Source of the DNA: Leptospira saintgironsiae
Lineage (GTDB): Bacteria; Spirochaetota; Leptospiria; Leptospirales; Leptospiraceae
Length of the DNA stretch: 64,000 nucleotides
Assembly: GCF_002811765.1 (NCBI RefSeq)
Contig: NZ_NPDR01000001.1
Span: forward strand, 620,001-684,000
Direction of reading: 5' to 3'
Each line of letters begins with the position of its first letter. Position 1 is the first letter of the stretch. The notes under the pieces are model-generated. The model saw only the letters and a list, made by a program, of their open reading frames with translations, had not been told where the DNA came from and did not search any database. Positions 1 to 9,505 of this stretch are shown in pieces. Made by a program: the position numbers and the translations under genes.

Positions 1-601
1 GAGCTTTAGGGTTACGTTTCGCGTTTGCGTAATTAATTCTAGAAATTTCCGCAAGAGCTCCCATATAACGTTTTTCATCTAACTTATAACGCTCTAAAAG
101 AACGTCTGCGAGTTTTCCGAAAAGTTTAGGGAACGGGAATTGAACTCCCTTCGCTTCTTTTTCGTAATAAGCTGCTGTTCCTAAGAAGTCTCCTCCAACG
201 GAAGAAGAAACTGTCTTCATGATCTCCATACCAACAACGATCGCTACATCATAATCTTTAGCGCGAAGTTTAGTTTGAGCTGCATCAAGAGCAACAGATC
301 CGGAAGCGCAAGCTGCCTCATAACGAGCGCCTGGAACTCCGAAGAAACAAGGATCTACTTCAGTTAAGAAAGCGCCCAAATGTCCTTGGACTGCATATTG
401 TTCTGCATCGAAGTTTCCAACGAAAACACCAATACGATTTTGTTTGTTTAATTTTTTGATTTCGTCAGGAGTAAGACCAACTTTTTCTAGTCCGTCTTGA
501 ACGGCTTCCCTGAACAAGGACATGAAGGTTTTTCCTTCTTTAGTCCAGTTACGTTGGAAGTCTGTTTGCTCTCCGCCGAGTACGTAAACTGCATCTTTCA
601 T
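1..601 (-). CDS. Thiolase (acetyl-CoA acetyltransferase family), 3' end outside window
   Basis: Only the first 200 codons are present; the gene runs off the left edge. The translation begins [15 protein letters not shown] and carries CASGS, the thiolase motif containing the acyl-accepting cysteine, at about residue 95. Thiolases cleave 3-ketoacyl-CoA to acetyl-CoA in the last beta-oxidation step, or run in reverse in biosynthesis. The direction cannot be read from sequence. The start ATG at 601 has a strong Shine-Dalgarno sequence (GGGAGG on the minus strand). It lies 18 nt downstream of the 3-hydroxyacyl-CoA dehydrogenase stop, so the two are very likely co-transcribed. The C-terminal catalytic His and Cys cannot be checked. 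The divergent, SCP2-like thiolase subtype is possible. Confidence 0.88.
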   Translation of the reverse strand, partial: MKDAVYVLGGEQTDFQRNWTKEGKTFMSLFREAVQDGLEKVGLTPDEIKKLNKQNRIGVFVGNFDAEQYAVQGHLGAFLTEVDPCFFGVPGARYEAACASGSVALDAAQTKLRAKDYDVAIVVGMEIMKTVSSSVGGDFLGTAAYYEKEAKGVQFPFPKLFGKLADVLLERYKLDEKRYMGALAEISRINYANAKRNPKA

Positions 602-619
602 GTAATCTTTCCTCCCTTA

Positions 620-1930
620 TTATCCTTTAAAAAGAGAACGAGCGTCTAAAATATCTTTCAGTTGATAGAAAGGTTTTCCCGCTTTCGCTTTTGCCAATAC
701 TTCCGGAACAGGAAGCTTTGCTTTAGTGATTAGACTGATTGCTTCCTTAGGTCCGCCTAAGAAGTCTACGAATGCGGATGCAGGAGCCCAGTTAAATCCG
801 GTTCCCATTGCAAGATCGGTCATTTCTTTGCTTTCCACAACTTCTCCCACGAGAGAGAGAGAGTAGCTTACGTAACGGGCAATGAAGTAACGAGCGATGT
901 CTGCTTCCAGACCTTTCGCTTCTTTTACGATATTCATCGCACCGATATAATCGGCTTCTCCGATCCTGCGGTTTGCTTCTTTGATGAAAGGAATATCAAA
1001 TTTAGGTACCGGAACAAACAGGTCACCTTTGATATCATAATATAATTTTTCTTTCTTACCGTCAGGAGTTTTGGTCATTTTGTAAAGACCTTGTCCGGAC
1101 TTTCTTCCTAAGTCACCTTTATCGATTAACTTTTGGAAATAACCAGGAAGTTTGAATGTAGAATGTGCAGCATCTTTAGTCATCTCATAGAGGTTGTCTA
1201 CGATAGCCTTGTGAACATCTAAACCAACGAAGTCAGCAGTATCAAGAGGAGCCATTGCTCTTCCAGTGTAACCACTCATGATCGCGTCGATAAGTGCGAT
1301 ACCACCTTTGTCAGAATATTCTTCCGCTTTGATAGCAGCTTCATTGATCAACTGGAATCCGATCCTGTTACCTGCGAATGCTGGAGTATCATTCGTATAA
1401 ACTACAGCGCGTCCCAGAGTTTTATCCAGATACTCGCCTAACTTTTTAGTAACTTTCTTATCGTTTCCTGCGTGAGTTACTAATTCACAAAGGATCATTT
1501 TATACGGAGGGTTGAAGAAGTGAGTTCCGTAATAATGTTTTTTACCGTCTTCGTCGAAAGCATCTGCTAGACGAGCGATAGAAAGACCAGAAGAAACAGT
1601 GGATACGATAGTGCCCGGTTTACGAGCTTTCGCGATCCTTTTGTTGATCGGTTCTTTTACTTCATAACTTTCTGCAACAAGCTCGAAAACCCAATCGGAT
1701 TCAGAGACTGCTTTTTCCAGATCTTGGTCATAAGAACCTGGAATTAATCTAGGACGAATAGTGTCCGTTTTAATAGAAGAAATTGCTTTTTCGATCCCTT
1801 CTTTAGCCTTGTTTACGTCACGAGCCAACATATGGACTTTCGCTTTGCCGAAAGCTGCTACGATAGCTGCAGATCCGGCGCCCATTGTCCCATTTGCGCC
1901 AAGAACGGTTACGGTTTTGATTTCCCTCAT
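620..1930 (-). CDS. 3-hydroxyacyl-CoA dehydrogenase family protein
   Basis: 436 residues. The N-terminus has a Rossmann NAD-binding loop (GANGTMG, residues 11-17). The family catalytic pair appears as H137 in THFFNPP and E149 in ILCELV, with the usual 12-residue spacing. It is longer than the roughly 280-residue stand-alone enzymes and has an extended C-terminal half, as in the dehydrogenase part of FadB-type proteins, but no enoyl-CoA hydratase domain is attached. It is expected to oxidise L-3-hydroxyacyl-CoA to 3-ketoacyl-CoA, the substrate of the thiolase encoded directly downstream. ATG start at 1930. A dyad with TetR-operator character lies upstream at 2054-2070. Substrate chain length is unknown. 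Confidence 0.9.
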   Translation of the reverse strand: MREIKTVTVLGANGTMGAGSAAIVAAFGKAKVHMLARDVNKAKEGIEKAISSIKTDTIRPRLIPGSYDQDLEKAVSESDWVFELVAESYEVKEPINKRIAKARKPGTIVSTVSSGLSIARLADAFDEDGKKHYYGTHFFNPPYKMILCELVTHAGNDKKVTKKLGEYLDKTLGRAVVYTNDTPAFAGNRIGFQLINEAAIKAEEYSDKGGIALIDAIMSGYTGRAMAPLDTADFVGLDVHKAIVDNLYEMTKDAAHSTFKLPGYFQKLIDKGDLGRKSGQGLYKMTKTPDGKKEKLYYDIKGDLFVPVPKFDIPFIKEANRRIGEADYIGAMNIVKEAKGLEADIARYFIARYVSYSLSLVGEVVESKEMTDLAMGTGFNWAPASAFVDFLGGPKEAISLITKAKLPVPEVLAKAKAGKPFYQLKDILDARSLFKG

Positions 1931-2333
1931 GGAATTATACCAACATCTCGGTTTTTGTAGAGTTAAGTCCTTGTTTAAAACAGGCTTTTAAGAGGGAAAG
2001 GCTTTTTTCTCCTCCGAAGCCCCTGCTTTAGCCGTTATCTATAAGACTTTGTAGAACGGTCGTTACGTTCGAAATAAACACTGTTCTTCAAAAAAATTCA
2101 ATTTTCTCTCAAATCCTAGGAAGTTTCAGGGTTTGGAGAAGTGGTCAAGGTCCCTTTAGCGATTAGAACTTACTCAAGTAGGGGACAAACTTTCGAGATA
2201 TTTATCTACCTCTTTGTTACATTCTTCTGAGGTTTCCCGCTTGCGTCTTGTTAGATTAGAATAAAATGATTCCGATAATTTACATTGATAAGCGAAACAT
2301 ATACATCAGGAATCATTCGGGGGAACCTTTTCT
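1931..2333. other. Intergenic region between divergent genes
   Basis: About 400 bases separate the divergent dehydrogenase/thiolase pair and the ammonium-transporter/cyclase gene, so it should carry promoters for both. The only clear structure is the dyad at 2054-2070. A possible plus-strand sigma70-like pair is TTGCGT at 2241-2246 and TAAAAT at 2262-2267, but the 15-nt spacing is short and I hold it weakly. No open reading frame of note, tRNA or terminator is visible. Confidence 0.5.
2054..2070. promoter_or_regulatory. Putative operator, AACG-N2-CGTT dyad
   Basis: The stretch GAACGGTCGTTACGTTC contains AACG-GT-CGTT (2055-2064), and an overlapping GAACG/CGTTC pair spans the full 17 bp. AACG-N2-CGTT cores are typical of operators bound by TetR-family regulators of acyl-CoA metabolism, such as Thermus PaaR. 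The site lies about 125 nt upstream of the 3-hydroxyacyl-CoA dehydrogenase, where such a regulator would be expected. No TetR gene is in the window, so the binder is unknown. Confidence 0.4.
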
Positions 2334-4433
2334 ATGATCTTAGAAAAGAGCTTATTAGATATACTTTGGGTCTTGGTATGTTCAGGACTGGTGCTAATCA
2401 TGCAAGGCGGTTTCCTTGTATTAGAGTCCGGACTTACTAGAGCCAAGAACTCAATCAACGTTGCCATCAAGAATGTGGCGGACTTTGGAGTTGCCACTCT
2501 TCTTTTTTACACATTTGGATTCGGACTTATGTTCGGAGTCACTTGGAATGGCCTCATAGGAACTTCTTTATTTGCTCCTGTGTTTCCAGAAGGTAAGGCT
2601 TGGCCTCCGACCTTCTTCTTATTCCAATTAGTTTTTTGTGGAACTTCCGCTACTATCGTTTCGGGAGCAGTTGCAGAAAGATTAAAATTCCATTCTTACT
2701 TATTCGCTACGGCTCTTATCTCAGGAGTGATCTACCCGATCGCTGGACATTGGTGTTGGGGAGGAAGTTTGACCGATGAGAATCATGGTTGGCTAGCCGC
2801 CAGAGGATTTCATGATTTCGCAGGTTCTACTTTGGTTCATAGTGTTGGTGGTTGGGTATCACTTTCACTTCTTCTTATCGTGGGGGCAAGGATAGGAAGA
2901 TTTCCGGAGAATGAACCACCTAAAGCGGTAACTGGAAGTAATTTGCCTATGGCGATGTTAGGCGGAATCCTTCTTTGGTTCGGATGGATGGGATTTAATG
3001 GGGGAAGTACTTTAGGTTTTAACGAAAAAGTTCCAGGCATTATTCTAAACACTATCATCTCTTCCGGATTTTCTCTCATGGTTGCGATGTTGGCAGCATG
3101 GTTGATCAAAGGATTTCCAGAAGCGACTGCACCATTAAACGGATCCTTGGCTGGACTAGTCGCTATCACTGCTGGAGCAGATTGTTTTACTCCAGTTCAG
3201 TCCGCGATCATTGGCAGTATCGCTGGCTCCTTTGTTCTTCCGGCTGAAAAACTTTTAGAAAAACTGAAGATAGACGATGCGGTTGGAGCAATTCCGGTCC
3301 ACTTGATCGGAGGAATTTGGGGAACGATTGCTGTAGGAATTTTTGGCGATCTGAATCTGATCGGGCATAATGAAAGCCGGGTCTCTCTTCTTCTTACCCA
3401 GATATTAGGAATTGTTTCAGTGGGAGGATTTGCGTTTGGACTTTCTTTGCTGATCTTCTATCTGATTAACAAATTTTTCCCTCTCCGGGTAGATGGGGAC
3501 GAAGAAAGAATGGGACTGAATATCTCAGAGCATAAAGCAACTACTGAGTTGATCGATCTGTTCTTAGCAATGGATTATCAGAGAAAAACTGGCGACCTGG
3601 CAGTGGATGTTCCTGTAGAACCATTCACAGAAGTAGGTCAAATTGCAGAACGTTACAATTTGGTTCTCGGAACAGTACGCTCTACGCTCGCAGACAATGA
3701 AAAAGCAAGAATAGAGATCGAAGAAGCTTATGAGAAGGTGCGTATCGAGCAGGATAAGGCGGAAAAATTACTGCTGAACATTCTTCCTGACTCTATTGCA
3801 CAGGAATTGAAGTCGAACACGGGACTCATCGCAGATAGTTATCCGAATGTTTCTATACTTTTTGCAGATATTGTTGGTTTCACTAAAATTTCTGCAGTGA
3901 TGAAGCCTGAATCCGTAGTACGCATCTTAAACGAAGTATTCTCTCATTTCGATATTCTAGCAGAAAAGTACGGTTTGGAGAAGATTAAGACCATCGGAGA
4001 CGCGTATATGGCTGTAGGAGGCCTTCCTTTACCGAATGAGGCACATCCTTTGCTTGTAGCTCATATGGCTTGGGATATGAAAGAACTCCTTTCTAAATTC
4101 AAACTTAAGAAAATGGGTACTAAACTGCGCATGAGGATAGGGATTAATACTGGTCCAGTAGTCGCAGGAGTCATCGGAACTAAAAAATTCATCTACGATA
4201 TATGGGGAGATGCAGTAAATCTTGCTAGTCGTATGGAATCTCATGGTGTTCCAGGAGAAATTCAGGTCACAGAATCCACTGCTGAACTAATTAAATCCGA
4301 TTTTGCGTTAACAGAAAGAGGAGAGATCAAGGTGAAAGGAAAAGGTTTAGTCAAAACCTTCTTAATTAGCCATCGACTACGTTCTCCTGAAGAAAGTTTT
4401 ACTGATCTAGGATACTCATTCAGCACAACTTAA
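2334..4433 (+). CDS. Ammonium transporter-adenylate cyclase fusion protein
   Basis: 699 residues. Residues 1 to about 385 form an Amt/Rh channel with about 11 membrane helices: D161 in the DFAGSTLVH motif, and the pore twin histidines H169 and H323. Residues 395-480 form a linker with a coiled coil, followed by a class III nucleotide cyclase (about 500-675). The cyclase has metal-binding D512 (LFADIVGF) and D556 (IGDAY), the adenine-selecting pair K552 and D622 (YDIWGD), and N629/R633 for the transition state. It should therefore make cAMP rather than cGMP and act as a homodimer or, in the Amt trimer, as an inter-trimer dimer. The architecture suggests an ammonium-sensing receptor (transceptor) that reports through cAMP. 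No GlnK gene is adjacent. Start ATG 2334 with a weak GGGG ribosome site. Confidence 0.93.
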   Translation: MILEKSLLDILWVLVCSGLVLIMQGGFLVLESGLTRAKNSINVAIKNVADFGVATLLFYTFGFGLMFGVTWNGLIGTSLFAPVFPEGKAWPPTFFLFQLVFCGTSATIVSGAVAERLKFHSYLFATALISGVIYPIAGHWCWGGSLTDENHGWLAARGFHDFAGSTLVHSVGGWVSLSLLLIVGARIGRFPENEPPKAVTGSNLPMAMLGGILLWFGWMGFNGGSTLGFNEKVPGIILNTIISSGFSLMVAMLAAWLIKGFPEATAPLNGSLAGLVAITAGADCFTPVQSAIIGSIAGSFVLPAEKLLEKLKIDDAVGAIPVHLIGGIWGTIAVGIFGDLNLIGHNESRVSLLLTQILGIVSVGGFAFGLSLLIFYLINKFFPLRVDGDEERMGLNISEHKATTELIDLFLAMDYQRKTGDLAVDVPVEPFTEVGQIAERYNLVLGTVRSTLADNEKARIEIEEAYEKVRIEQDKAEKLLLNILPDSIAQELKSNTGLIADSYPNVSILFADIVGFTKISAVMKPESVVRILNEVFSHFDILAEKYGLEKIKTIGDAYMAVGGLPLPNEAHPLLVAHMAWDMKELLSKFKLKKMGTKLRMRIGINTGPVVAGVIGTKKFIYDIWGDAVNLASRMESHGVPGEIQVTESTAELIKSDFALTERGEIKVKGKGLVKTFLISHRLRSPEESFTDLGYSFSTT

Positions 4434-4580
4434 GATAGAAATGAAACATTATGAAATGTTTTAGATTGCTTTAATGAAATAAAATGAAAAAAGGTTTTAC
4501 TCTTTTGGCTCTAAGTCTTACGAGTGGAAATTTACTCTAGGAATAACGGAAAGATTCCCCAGATACAAGGAGTATCTACC

Positions 4581-4847
4581 ATGGTAGCTAAGAAGAAAGC
4601 AAAGAAAAAAGTCGCACCTAAGAAGAAAGCGGCAAAGAAGAAAGTAGCGAAAAAAAAGGTCGTTAAAGCCACTAAGAAGAAAGCAGTTAAGAAGAAGTCT
4701 GCGCCTAAAAAGAAAGTAGTTAAGAAAAAAACTGCTCCAAAGAAACCGGCGCCTCGTCCTGCTGCTCCAGTTGCGACCCCAGAACCTACGCCTGCACCAA
4801 GCCTGTTCCCAACTGGCGGTTCCAGCGAAGGAGAGAGCAACATCTAA
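4581..4847 (+). CDS. Histone H1-like Lys/Ala-rich basic protein
   Basis: 88 residues. The ATG at 4581 has an AAGGAG ribosome site at 4567-4572, so I prefer it to an upstream in-frame start. Residues 1-60 are almost entirely Lys, Ala, Val and Pro in repeating KKxAxKKK units. The tail is Pro/Ala-rich and ends in a more acidic, Ser/Gly-containing segment. This resembles bacterial histone H1-like proteins (AlgP/HctB-like tails), which bind DNA non-specifically and compact the nucleoid. Low complexity prevents reliable family assignment; ribosome- or RNA-binding is an alternative. It is followed without a gap by the next gene. Confidence 0.7.
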   Translation: MVAKKKAKKKVAPKKKAAKKKVAKKKVVKATKKKAVKKKSAPKKKVVKKKTAPKKPAPRPAAPVATPEPTPAPSLFPTGGSSEGESNI

Positions 4848-6011
4848 TTGCTCTTTTTTCTGAAGAAACTGGTCCCGCTCCCTTTTGGGAGCGGGATATT
4901 ACTCTACCTTCTACTCTTCTCCCCCCTCTTATACAGCCAAAACACTCCTCCAGTTTACGCAAAAGTACTCTGCATTAACTCTCCAGAAGGTTGTGAATGT
5001 AAATTTCCTGAAAAGGAACATGGCATCCGTATATTTCACGGAGAAGCTGTCATTTTAGAAGATCCATTCACCAAGTCAGAAACTTCTAAGATACGTCGCT
5101 CTAAAGAGTCCTGTCTCTATCCAAGGACTAATTTGAAACCTTTGGCATACCAACATGCGTTTCGACCCATGCAGACGTCTCTGGATCATTCTCCTAAGCC
5201 TTTAGAAAGATTTCTCTCCAATGATGACCTGGAACGTTTGTCGGAATTCCAACCAATGAGTCTAGGAGCTTATTATCCTACGTATTATCATTTAGCATTG
5301 GAAGAAGCATTTCCTGGAACGGAAGTGGCTGCTTATTCTCCTTCTGGAAAAGAAATTGGCCGAGCATCTGCTACATTCTTAGAACAAGTACGTTGGGAAG
5401 GTTCTGGGATCGCAAAAGATGGGAAGAAGTACCATTTCGCAGGAGAAGGAAAATACGAACTCTATGACTTGGAATGGGGTTGGGGTGCTGGATATAATTA
5501 TCAGGTATTTCCTTACCGCACCTTGGCTGTGAGTTTTAAGGATCTATGCGAGAAGATTGGATCTAGAATTTCTTCCTGCAATAAATCCAAGGTGATAGGT
5601 ACATTAGCTTTTATCTCTAAAATCAAAGAGAAGAAGATCAAAATGCAGAATGGGAAGTACCATGATGGCTACTTCTGCCTGAACGATACTGGATCGCCTT
5701 TGTACATTCGAGACGATAGGGTGGACATGTTCGTAGGAGTTCACGGGGGAGGGAGTCCTTACCAGCCTCAGGAACTTTCCAGGAACCTATTTTTAGACGC
5801 TGGGATTAATCCTCTATATCCTTTCGATTGGAAATTGTATAGCTCCGAAAAGGAAAGATTCTGGTGTCCTAAGGAAAAACTTCCCCGCAATCCTTTTTCA
5901 CCTTCTGAATCAGAATGCAAATTGGATTATCATGCCCAGGCTCCGGAGAAGGGAATGGAGATGAAAATTTTCTTCCGCAAGGATGGAAGTCTGGTCCGTT
6001 GCAGGACTTGA
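4848..6011 (+). CDS. Secreted protein with 3D-domain-like C-terminal half
   Basis: 387 residues from a TTG start directly after the upstream stop. This start gives a convincing signal peptide (FLKK, then [13 protein letters not shown], cleavage before Q31), and there is no ATG or GTG before the hydrophobic core. Around residues 205-300 a GWGAGYNYQ segment is followed by LNDTGSPLY and [10 protein letters not shown]. The spaced aspartates (ND, RVD) resemble the 3D domain of MltA/YabE-type lytic transglycosylases, a double-psi barrel acting on peptidoglycan. Several cysteines could form periplasmic disulfides. A cell-wall role is inference. A perfect 10-bp hairpin (4873-4896) sits just inside the coding start. 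Confidence 0.6.
   Translation: MLFFLKKLVPLPFGSGILLYLLLFSPLLYSQNTPPVYAKVLCINSPEGCECKFPEKEHGIRIFHGEAVILEDPFTKSETSKIRRSKESCLYPRTNLKPLAYQHAFRPMQTSLDHSPKPLERFLSNDDLERLSEFQPMSLGAYYPTYYHLALEEAFPGTEVAAYSPSGKEIGRASATFLEQVRWEGSGIAKDGKKYHFAGEGKYELYDLEWGWGAGYNYQVFPYRTLAVSFKDLCEKIGSRISSCNKSKVIGTLAFISKIKEKKIKMQNGKYHDGYFCLNDTGSPLYIRDDRVDMFVGVHGGGSPYQPQELSRNLFLDAGINPLYPFDWKLYSSEKERFWCPKEKLPRNPFSPSESECKLDYHAQAPEKGMEMKIFFRKDGSLVRCRT
4873..4896 (+). promoter_or_regulatory. Perfect 10-bp hairpin inside the start of the 4848 gene
   Basis: TCCCGCTCCC at 4873-4882, loop TTTT, GGGAGCGGGA at 4887-4896. It begins 25 nt after the TTG start and 26 nt after the histone-like gene stop. No U-run follows it, so it is not a standard terminator. 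It could cause partial termination, protect the upstream mRNA end, or restrict translation of the downstream gene. Confidence 0.55.
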
Positions 6012-6024
6012 TCCTAAATCAATT

Positions 6025-6573
6025 ATGGCTACAATATTCTCTCACCCGGCAGTTCCGATCTCCCTCTTCTTCTTTTTTGGAAAAAAGAAAATCCCTGTAT
6101 TACTTGCGGTTTTTGGAATATTCTTTTCTATTCTTCCTGATCTCGACGTAGTCGCTTTTAAATTTGGGATTCCTTACGAAAGTGATTGGGGTCATAGGGG
6201 TTTTACTCATTCTATCTTATTTGCTTTGATAATGTCTTGCATAGTTGTATTCTTCAGAACTAGGCTGAAAGCAAACTGGCTTACTATCTTTTTATTTCTA
6301 TTTGTATCTGCGATCTCTCACGGAGTGTTGGATGCGATGACGACGGGAGGTTTAGGAGTTGGATTCTTAATTCCTTGGAGTTCTGAAAGGATCTTTTTTG
6401 AATATAGGCCGATCAGAGTGTCTCCCATTGGTCCAAAGAATTTTTTTACGGAAAGAGGTTGGATCGTGATCCAATCAGAAATGATTTGGATTTGGCTTCC
6501 TGCGTTATCGGTTTCTTTAATTGGTGTTCTTATGCGGAGGCTTATTAAATATAGGAACCACGATGAAAATTAA
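6025..6573 (+). CDS. YdjM/DUF457-type membrane-bound metal-dependent hydrolase
   Basis: 182 residues from ATG 6025 (MATIFSHP). An in-frame earlier start at 5983 would overlap the upstream gene and lacks a good ribosome site. The family's motifs are present: an N-terminal H-P, LPDLD near residue 40, HRGFTHS near residue 58 and [12 protein letters not shown] near residue 100, between about four hydrophobic helices. These His/Asp residues are thought to bind a metal in the membrane-embedded hydrolase family that includes E. coli YdjM. The substrate is unknown. It overlaps the next gene by 11 nt, so the two are translationally coupled. Confidence 0.8.
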   Translation: MATIFSHPAVPISLFFFFGKKKIPVLLAVFGIFFSILPDLDVVAFKFGIPYESDWGHRGFTHSILFALIMSCIVVFFRTRLKANWLTIFLFLFVSAISHGVLDAMTTGGLGVGFLIPWSSERIFFEYRPIRVSPIGPKNFFTERGWIVIQSEMIWIWLPALSVSLIGVLMRRLIKYRNHDEN

Positions 6574-6955
6574 ACCTGTTTCGATTACTATTATAAGTTG
6601 GATATTGATTGTTCTGTCCGGAGTCGGGATGGTTTCGAGTATTGTAACCTATTCAGTGAACGAGCAAGCTATCGAAATTTTAAAACAGACTAGTCATATT
6701 CCTCTACAGATCCAATTTTTGATTGCTGGAACTGCACTTATCGTCCAAGCCATTTGTGGAATTGGTTTTTTACAAGGACTGAATTGGTCCAGGATCTTAT
6801 TCGTTGTTTCCTCGATTGCAGGAATACTTTATTCGTATCTTACTTCTCCAATTAAAGTGACTTTGATTTTTAGCGTGGTCTTTTTTGGTGTTGTCTGTTT
6901 CTTTTTATTTCGACCTATTTCGAATAAATTTTTTGGAAATCAGAAAGAGACCTAA
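6563..6955 (+). CDS. Hypothetical membrane protein (130 aa)
   Basis: I do not recognise a family. The ATG at 6563 overlaps the end of the hydrolase gene. The protein is nearly all hydrophobic, with four predicted membrane helices (starting at about residues 8, 45, 75 and 100) and short loops. Its stop codon directly abuts the ATG of the next gene, so the three genes form a coupled set. The region is visibly more AT-rich than its neighbours, which is typical for membrane protein codons but could also reflect later acquisition. Confidence 0.6.
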   Translation: MKIKPVSITIISWILIVLSGVGMVSSIVTYSVNEQAIEILKQTSHIPLQIQFLIAGTALIVQAICGIGFLQGLNWSRILFVVSSIAGILYSYLTSPIKVTLIFSVVFFGVVCFFLFRPISNKFFGNQKET

Positions 6956-7375
6956 ATGTTTATAAAGGTTATAAAAATACTGGCTTATATTTTTTCCGGG
7001 ATTTTTGTCGCTGAAATTTGTACATTATCCTTTTTTAATATGGATTCATCTCCGGAAGGATTTGAATTTAAAATTTTTTCTATCTGCGTGACTTTATTCG
7101 TAGTTCCACTTCTGATTGGATTAGCAATAGACCGATTTCAATCATGGGAGAGAGATTCTGGGATTATTATTCTAAGCGCATCAATTCTCTCTTTTGTTGC
7201 AATGAGTAGCGCTTATTTAATTGTATTTGATCCGGAAATACAGAAACTTCTTCCTAAAAACCAAAAGCCACTTACTCGGGATATTTTTACATTTTTAACC
7301 GGAGTTATTGTTTCCTTCTCCTTTATTTCGATAGGAGGAATTCTTTTATGGCTTGGTTTAAGGAAGAAGTCTTAA
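6956..7375 (+). CDS. Hypothetical membrane protein (139 aa)
   Basis: No family recognised. Four hydrophobic segments (about residues 5-28, 43-62, 70-92 and 110-135) are separated by short polar loops, and the C-terminus ends in a positively charged RKKS that should be cytoplasmic. ATG at 6956 follows immediately on the TAA of the preceding gene. It is the last gene of the plus-strand run; the convergent M48 peptidase gene ends 8 nt away with no obvious terminator between them. Confidence 0.6.
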   Translation: MFIKVIKILAYIFSGIFVAEICTLSFFNMDSSPEGFEFKIFSICVTLFVVPLLIGLAIDRFQSWERDSGIIILSASILSFVAMSSAYLIVFDPEIQKLLPKNQKPLTRDIFTFLTGVIVSFSFISIGGILLWLGLRKKS

Positions 7376-7383
7376 GAAACTAA

Positions 7384-9390
7384 TCATTGAACCACTAAAA
7401 GATCTATCTTTCCGTGTTTATTATATTTTACGAAAGCTTTTCCTTTTTCATAGTAGTCATGATACTCGCCTTGTTTTCTAAACTTAGAACCCAAAAGTTT
7501 TTCTGCAGCAGGCTTAGAAGATCCTACAGTGATTCCTTGTCCTAAACCTGGACTATTATCTCCTACTACATTTACTTGAACTACGGTTCCCATATCTAAG
7601 ATAAAAGCAGTCTCTTTGTTATCGTATTCGAAATATTCCAGACCGCTTTTTTTATCTGTCTTGATACGTGTAGGTTTTCCCCAGTTTTTCAGAAGATCTT
7701 CTAGCTTATCTCCGGGACCAACTCCACCAACTTTAAATGCATTCACCTCATTTGCAGGAGTAGGAGCGGTTAGTTCAATCGTATGGATCTTTGCTAATAC
7801 TTTTGCCCAACCAGAAGTAGAATCATAATTAGTTAAATAATAACTTGCGAGCCCTTTGGATTTTGGATCTACCGCAGAATAAGATTCTACTAGCGCAATA
7901 TTTAAGATCGGAGTGAAATTCTCATAAATATAATCAGGATCCACTTGTTGTTTTTGCGCGGTAGACTGACCGATCGTTTTTAGATATTGAGCTATCTGTG
8001 GATTGTTTCCACTTTGATTTGCAAGAGTTCTGATCTTTTGATCGATAGAAAGTGCAAGACGATTGAAAAGTTCTTTAGCCTCTTCTCTTTTATCTGTCCA
8101 GAATAAAACGACTCCCAAGTTATTTGCTAAGGCAACAGTTCCTTCTGCTTGGAAAGCTTGGTTAGCAACATTGACAGCTACATCTAGATCTTTTTCGTCT
8201 GCAGAATAAGAAAGTAAAACTGCATAATTAGAAAGAAAGTATGGATCATCTGTTTTTACGATCACATCTCTATATGCTTTGAGTGCACGATTGTATGCTG
8301 CTTCATTTCCAGGAACAATCCTCATGACTGCACGTTTACTTTTGTCTGGAGGAAATACCATTGTGTCTCTGAAAGAAGGCATATCCAAAACTGGTTTCAG
8401 TTTTAATTCTTCATTAGAAGCTGTTGCCATCCAGATCTTATGCATACAAACTGCGAGTGCTTTGCTTAAGTAAGTGTTTTCTGGAAATTTTTTGATCCCA
8501 TCTTCTAAATTAGATCTTGCTTCATCTAAATTTCTTCCTAGTTGGATATCATCAAAAGTTTTTTCCATCTTAGCTAAGAAGCTATACAACTCTTGTTTAT
8601 CCGTTTTAAGCCTGGATAATCTTTCATTTGGAGAAGGATGGCTGGAAAAATAATGAGAACCGATTAGTTCAGGTCTAGTTTTATCTGCTTTAGAAGAAGC
8701 TAATGCTTCTTTATAAGATTGTTCCACTTCGTTCAGAGTTTGAAGAGTGATGAGCATGAAGTCGCCACCGTAACCAGCCTTATCCAATAAGAATAAACCT
8801 GTTTGGTCTGCATCCAACTCTTGCTCTTGGGAAAATTTACTATTTTCTAAAAATGCTTTTCCAGATGGTTCATCTTTAAGTGCGTAAAACTTTTTTACAC
8901 TATTGAAAACATGTCTATTATAGAAGTGAGCTAACTCGTGAGACAATACTCCCGCGATATATCTTTCACGATGGAAGTCCAACTTCTGAGCTGCATCTGC
9001 TTCTTTTTGTTTGATGATCTCATCTAGAGAATCCAAAGCCCCTGAATGAATGCAGAATTGTCCTCCAGCCATTGCAAATGCGTTGAAGCTTGCTTCCTTT
9101 ACAATTTTATAAACTAGTGGAAAAGGAGGATTGCCCGAATTTTTGGAAAGTTTCCCGAAAGCTTTGTCTATCGGCTTCTTCCAGCCTTTATGATCTGCAA
9201 GAACAGTCTTGGACTTGATCAGATTTGTGAACTGAACATTACTTTGTCTTACTAACTGTGAATATAATTCCGAGTCGAATTCTCCCGGTTTGTTTTGAGA
9301 AAAAATTGGAGAGCCCGAGAATGATACTAAGCCTAAAACCACCAATAATTTCAGGACATAAGGGCGAACCGAATTCGAAAGATTGATCAT
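7384..9390 (-). CDS. Secreted M48-family metallopeptidase with TPR-like region
   Basis: 668 residues. A signal peptide covers residues 1-31 (cleavage near IFS-Q). The zinc site is HELAH at 151-155 with the third ligand E191 in ELDADQTGL, both diagnostic of M48 peptidases. The middle (about 285-470) is helical and looks like tetratricopeptide repeats, as in the periplasmic BepA/YfgC family, which degrades or assembles outer-membrane proteins. The last 110 residues form a separate small domain with a GVGPGDKLEDLLKNWGKP motif resembling SmpA/OmlA-like folds. ATG start at 9390 has AGAGG upstream. A role in envelope protein quality control is inferred from family. Confidence 0.85.
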   Translation of the reverse strand: MINLSNSVRPYVLKLLVVLGLVSFSGSPIFSQNKPGEFDSELYSQLVRQSNVQFTNLIKSKTVLADHKGWKKPIDKAFGKLSKNSGNPPFPLVYKIVKEASFNAFAMAGGQFCIHSGALDSLDEIIKQKEADAAQKLDFHRERYIAGVLSHELAHFYNRHVFNSVKKFYALKDEPSGKAFLENSKFSQEQELDADQTGLFLLDKAGYGGDFMLITLQTLNEVEQSYKEALASSKADKTRPELIGSHYFSSHPSPNERLSRLKTDKQELYSFLAKMEKTFDDIQLGRNLDEARSNLEDGIKKFPENTYLSKALAVCMHKIWMATASNEELKLKPVLDMPSFRDTMVFPPDKSKRAVMRIVPGNEAAYNRALKAYRDVIVKTDDPYFLSNYAVLLSYSADEKDLDVAVNVANQAFQAEGTVALANNLGVVLFWTDKREEAKELFNRLALSIDQKIRTLANQSGNNPQIAQYLKTIGQSTAQKQQVDPDYIYENFTPILNIALVESYSAVDPKSKGLASYYLTNYDSTSGWAKVLAKIHTIELTAPTPANEVNAFKVGGVGPGDKLEDLLKNWGKPTRIKTDKKSGLEYFEYDNKETAFILDMGTVVQVNVVGDNSPGLGQGITVGSSKPAAEKLLGSKFRKQGEYHDYYEKGKAFVKYNKHGKIDLLVVQ

Positions 9391-9505
9391 GGAAAAACCT
9401 CTTGAGGAGAGAAAACTATCTGCTATTAAACGAATGTCAACTCTGAAAGGTTTAAAAAGTGAAATGAAATTTTTTGAGCGAAAAACTGGTTAGAGGGGCT
9501 TTTAA

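Noticed and set aside
4590..4740. AAGAAG-rich repeats looking like a DNA tandem repeat array
   Set aside because: They are explained by Lys codons in the basic protein; unit lengths are irregular and follow the reading frame.
5915..6151. Short plus-strand open frame across the end of the 3D-domain gene
   Set aside because: It overlaps two supported genes in another frame and has no ribosome site.
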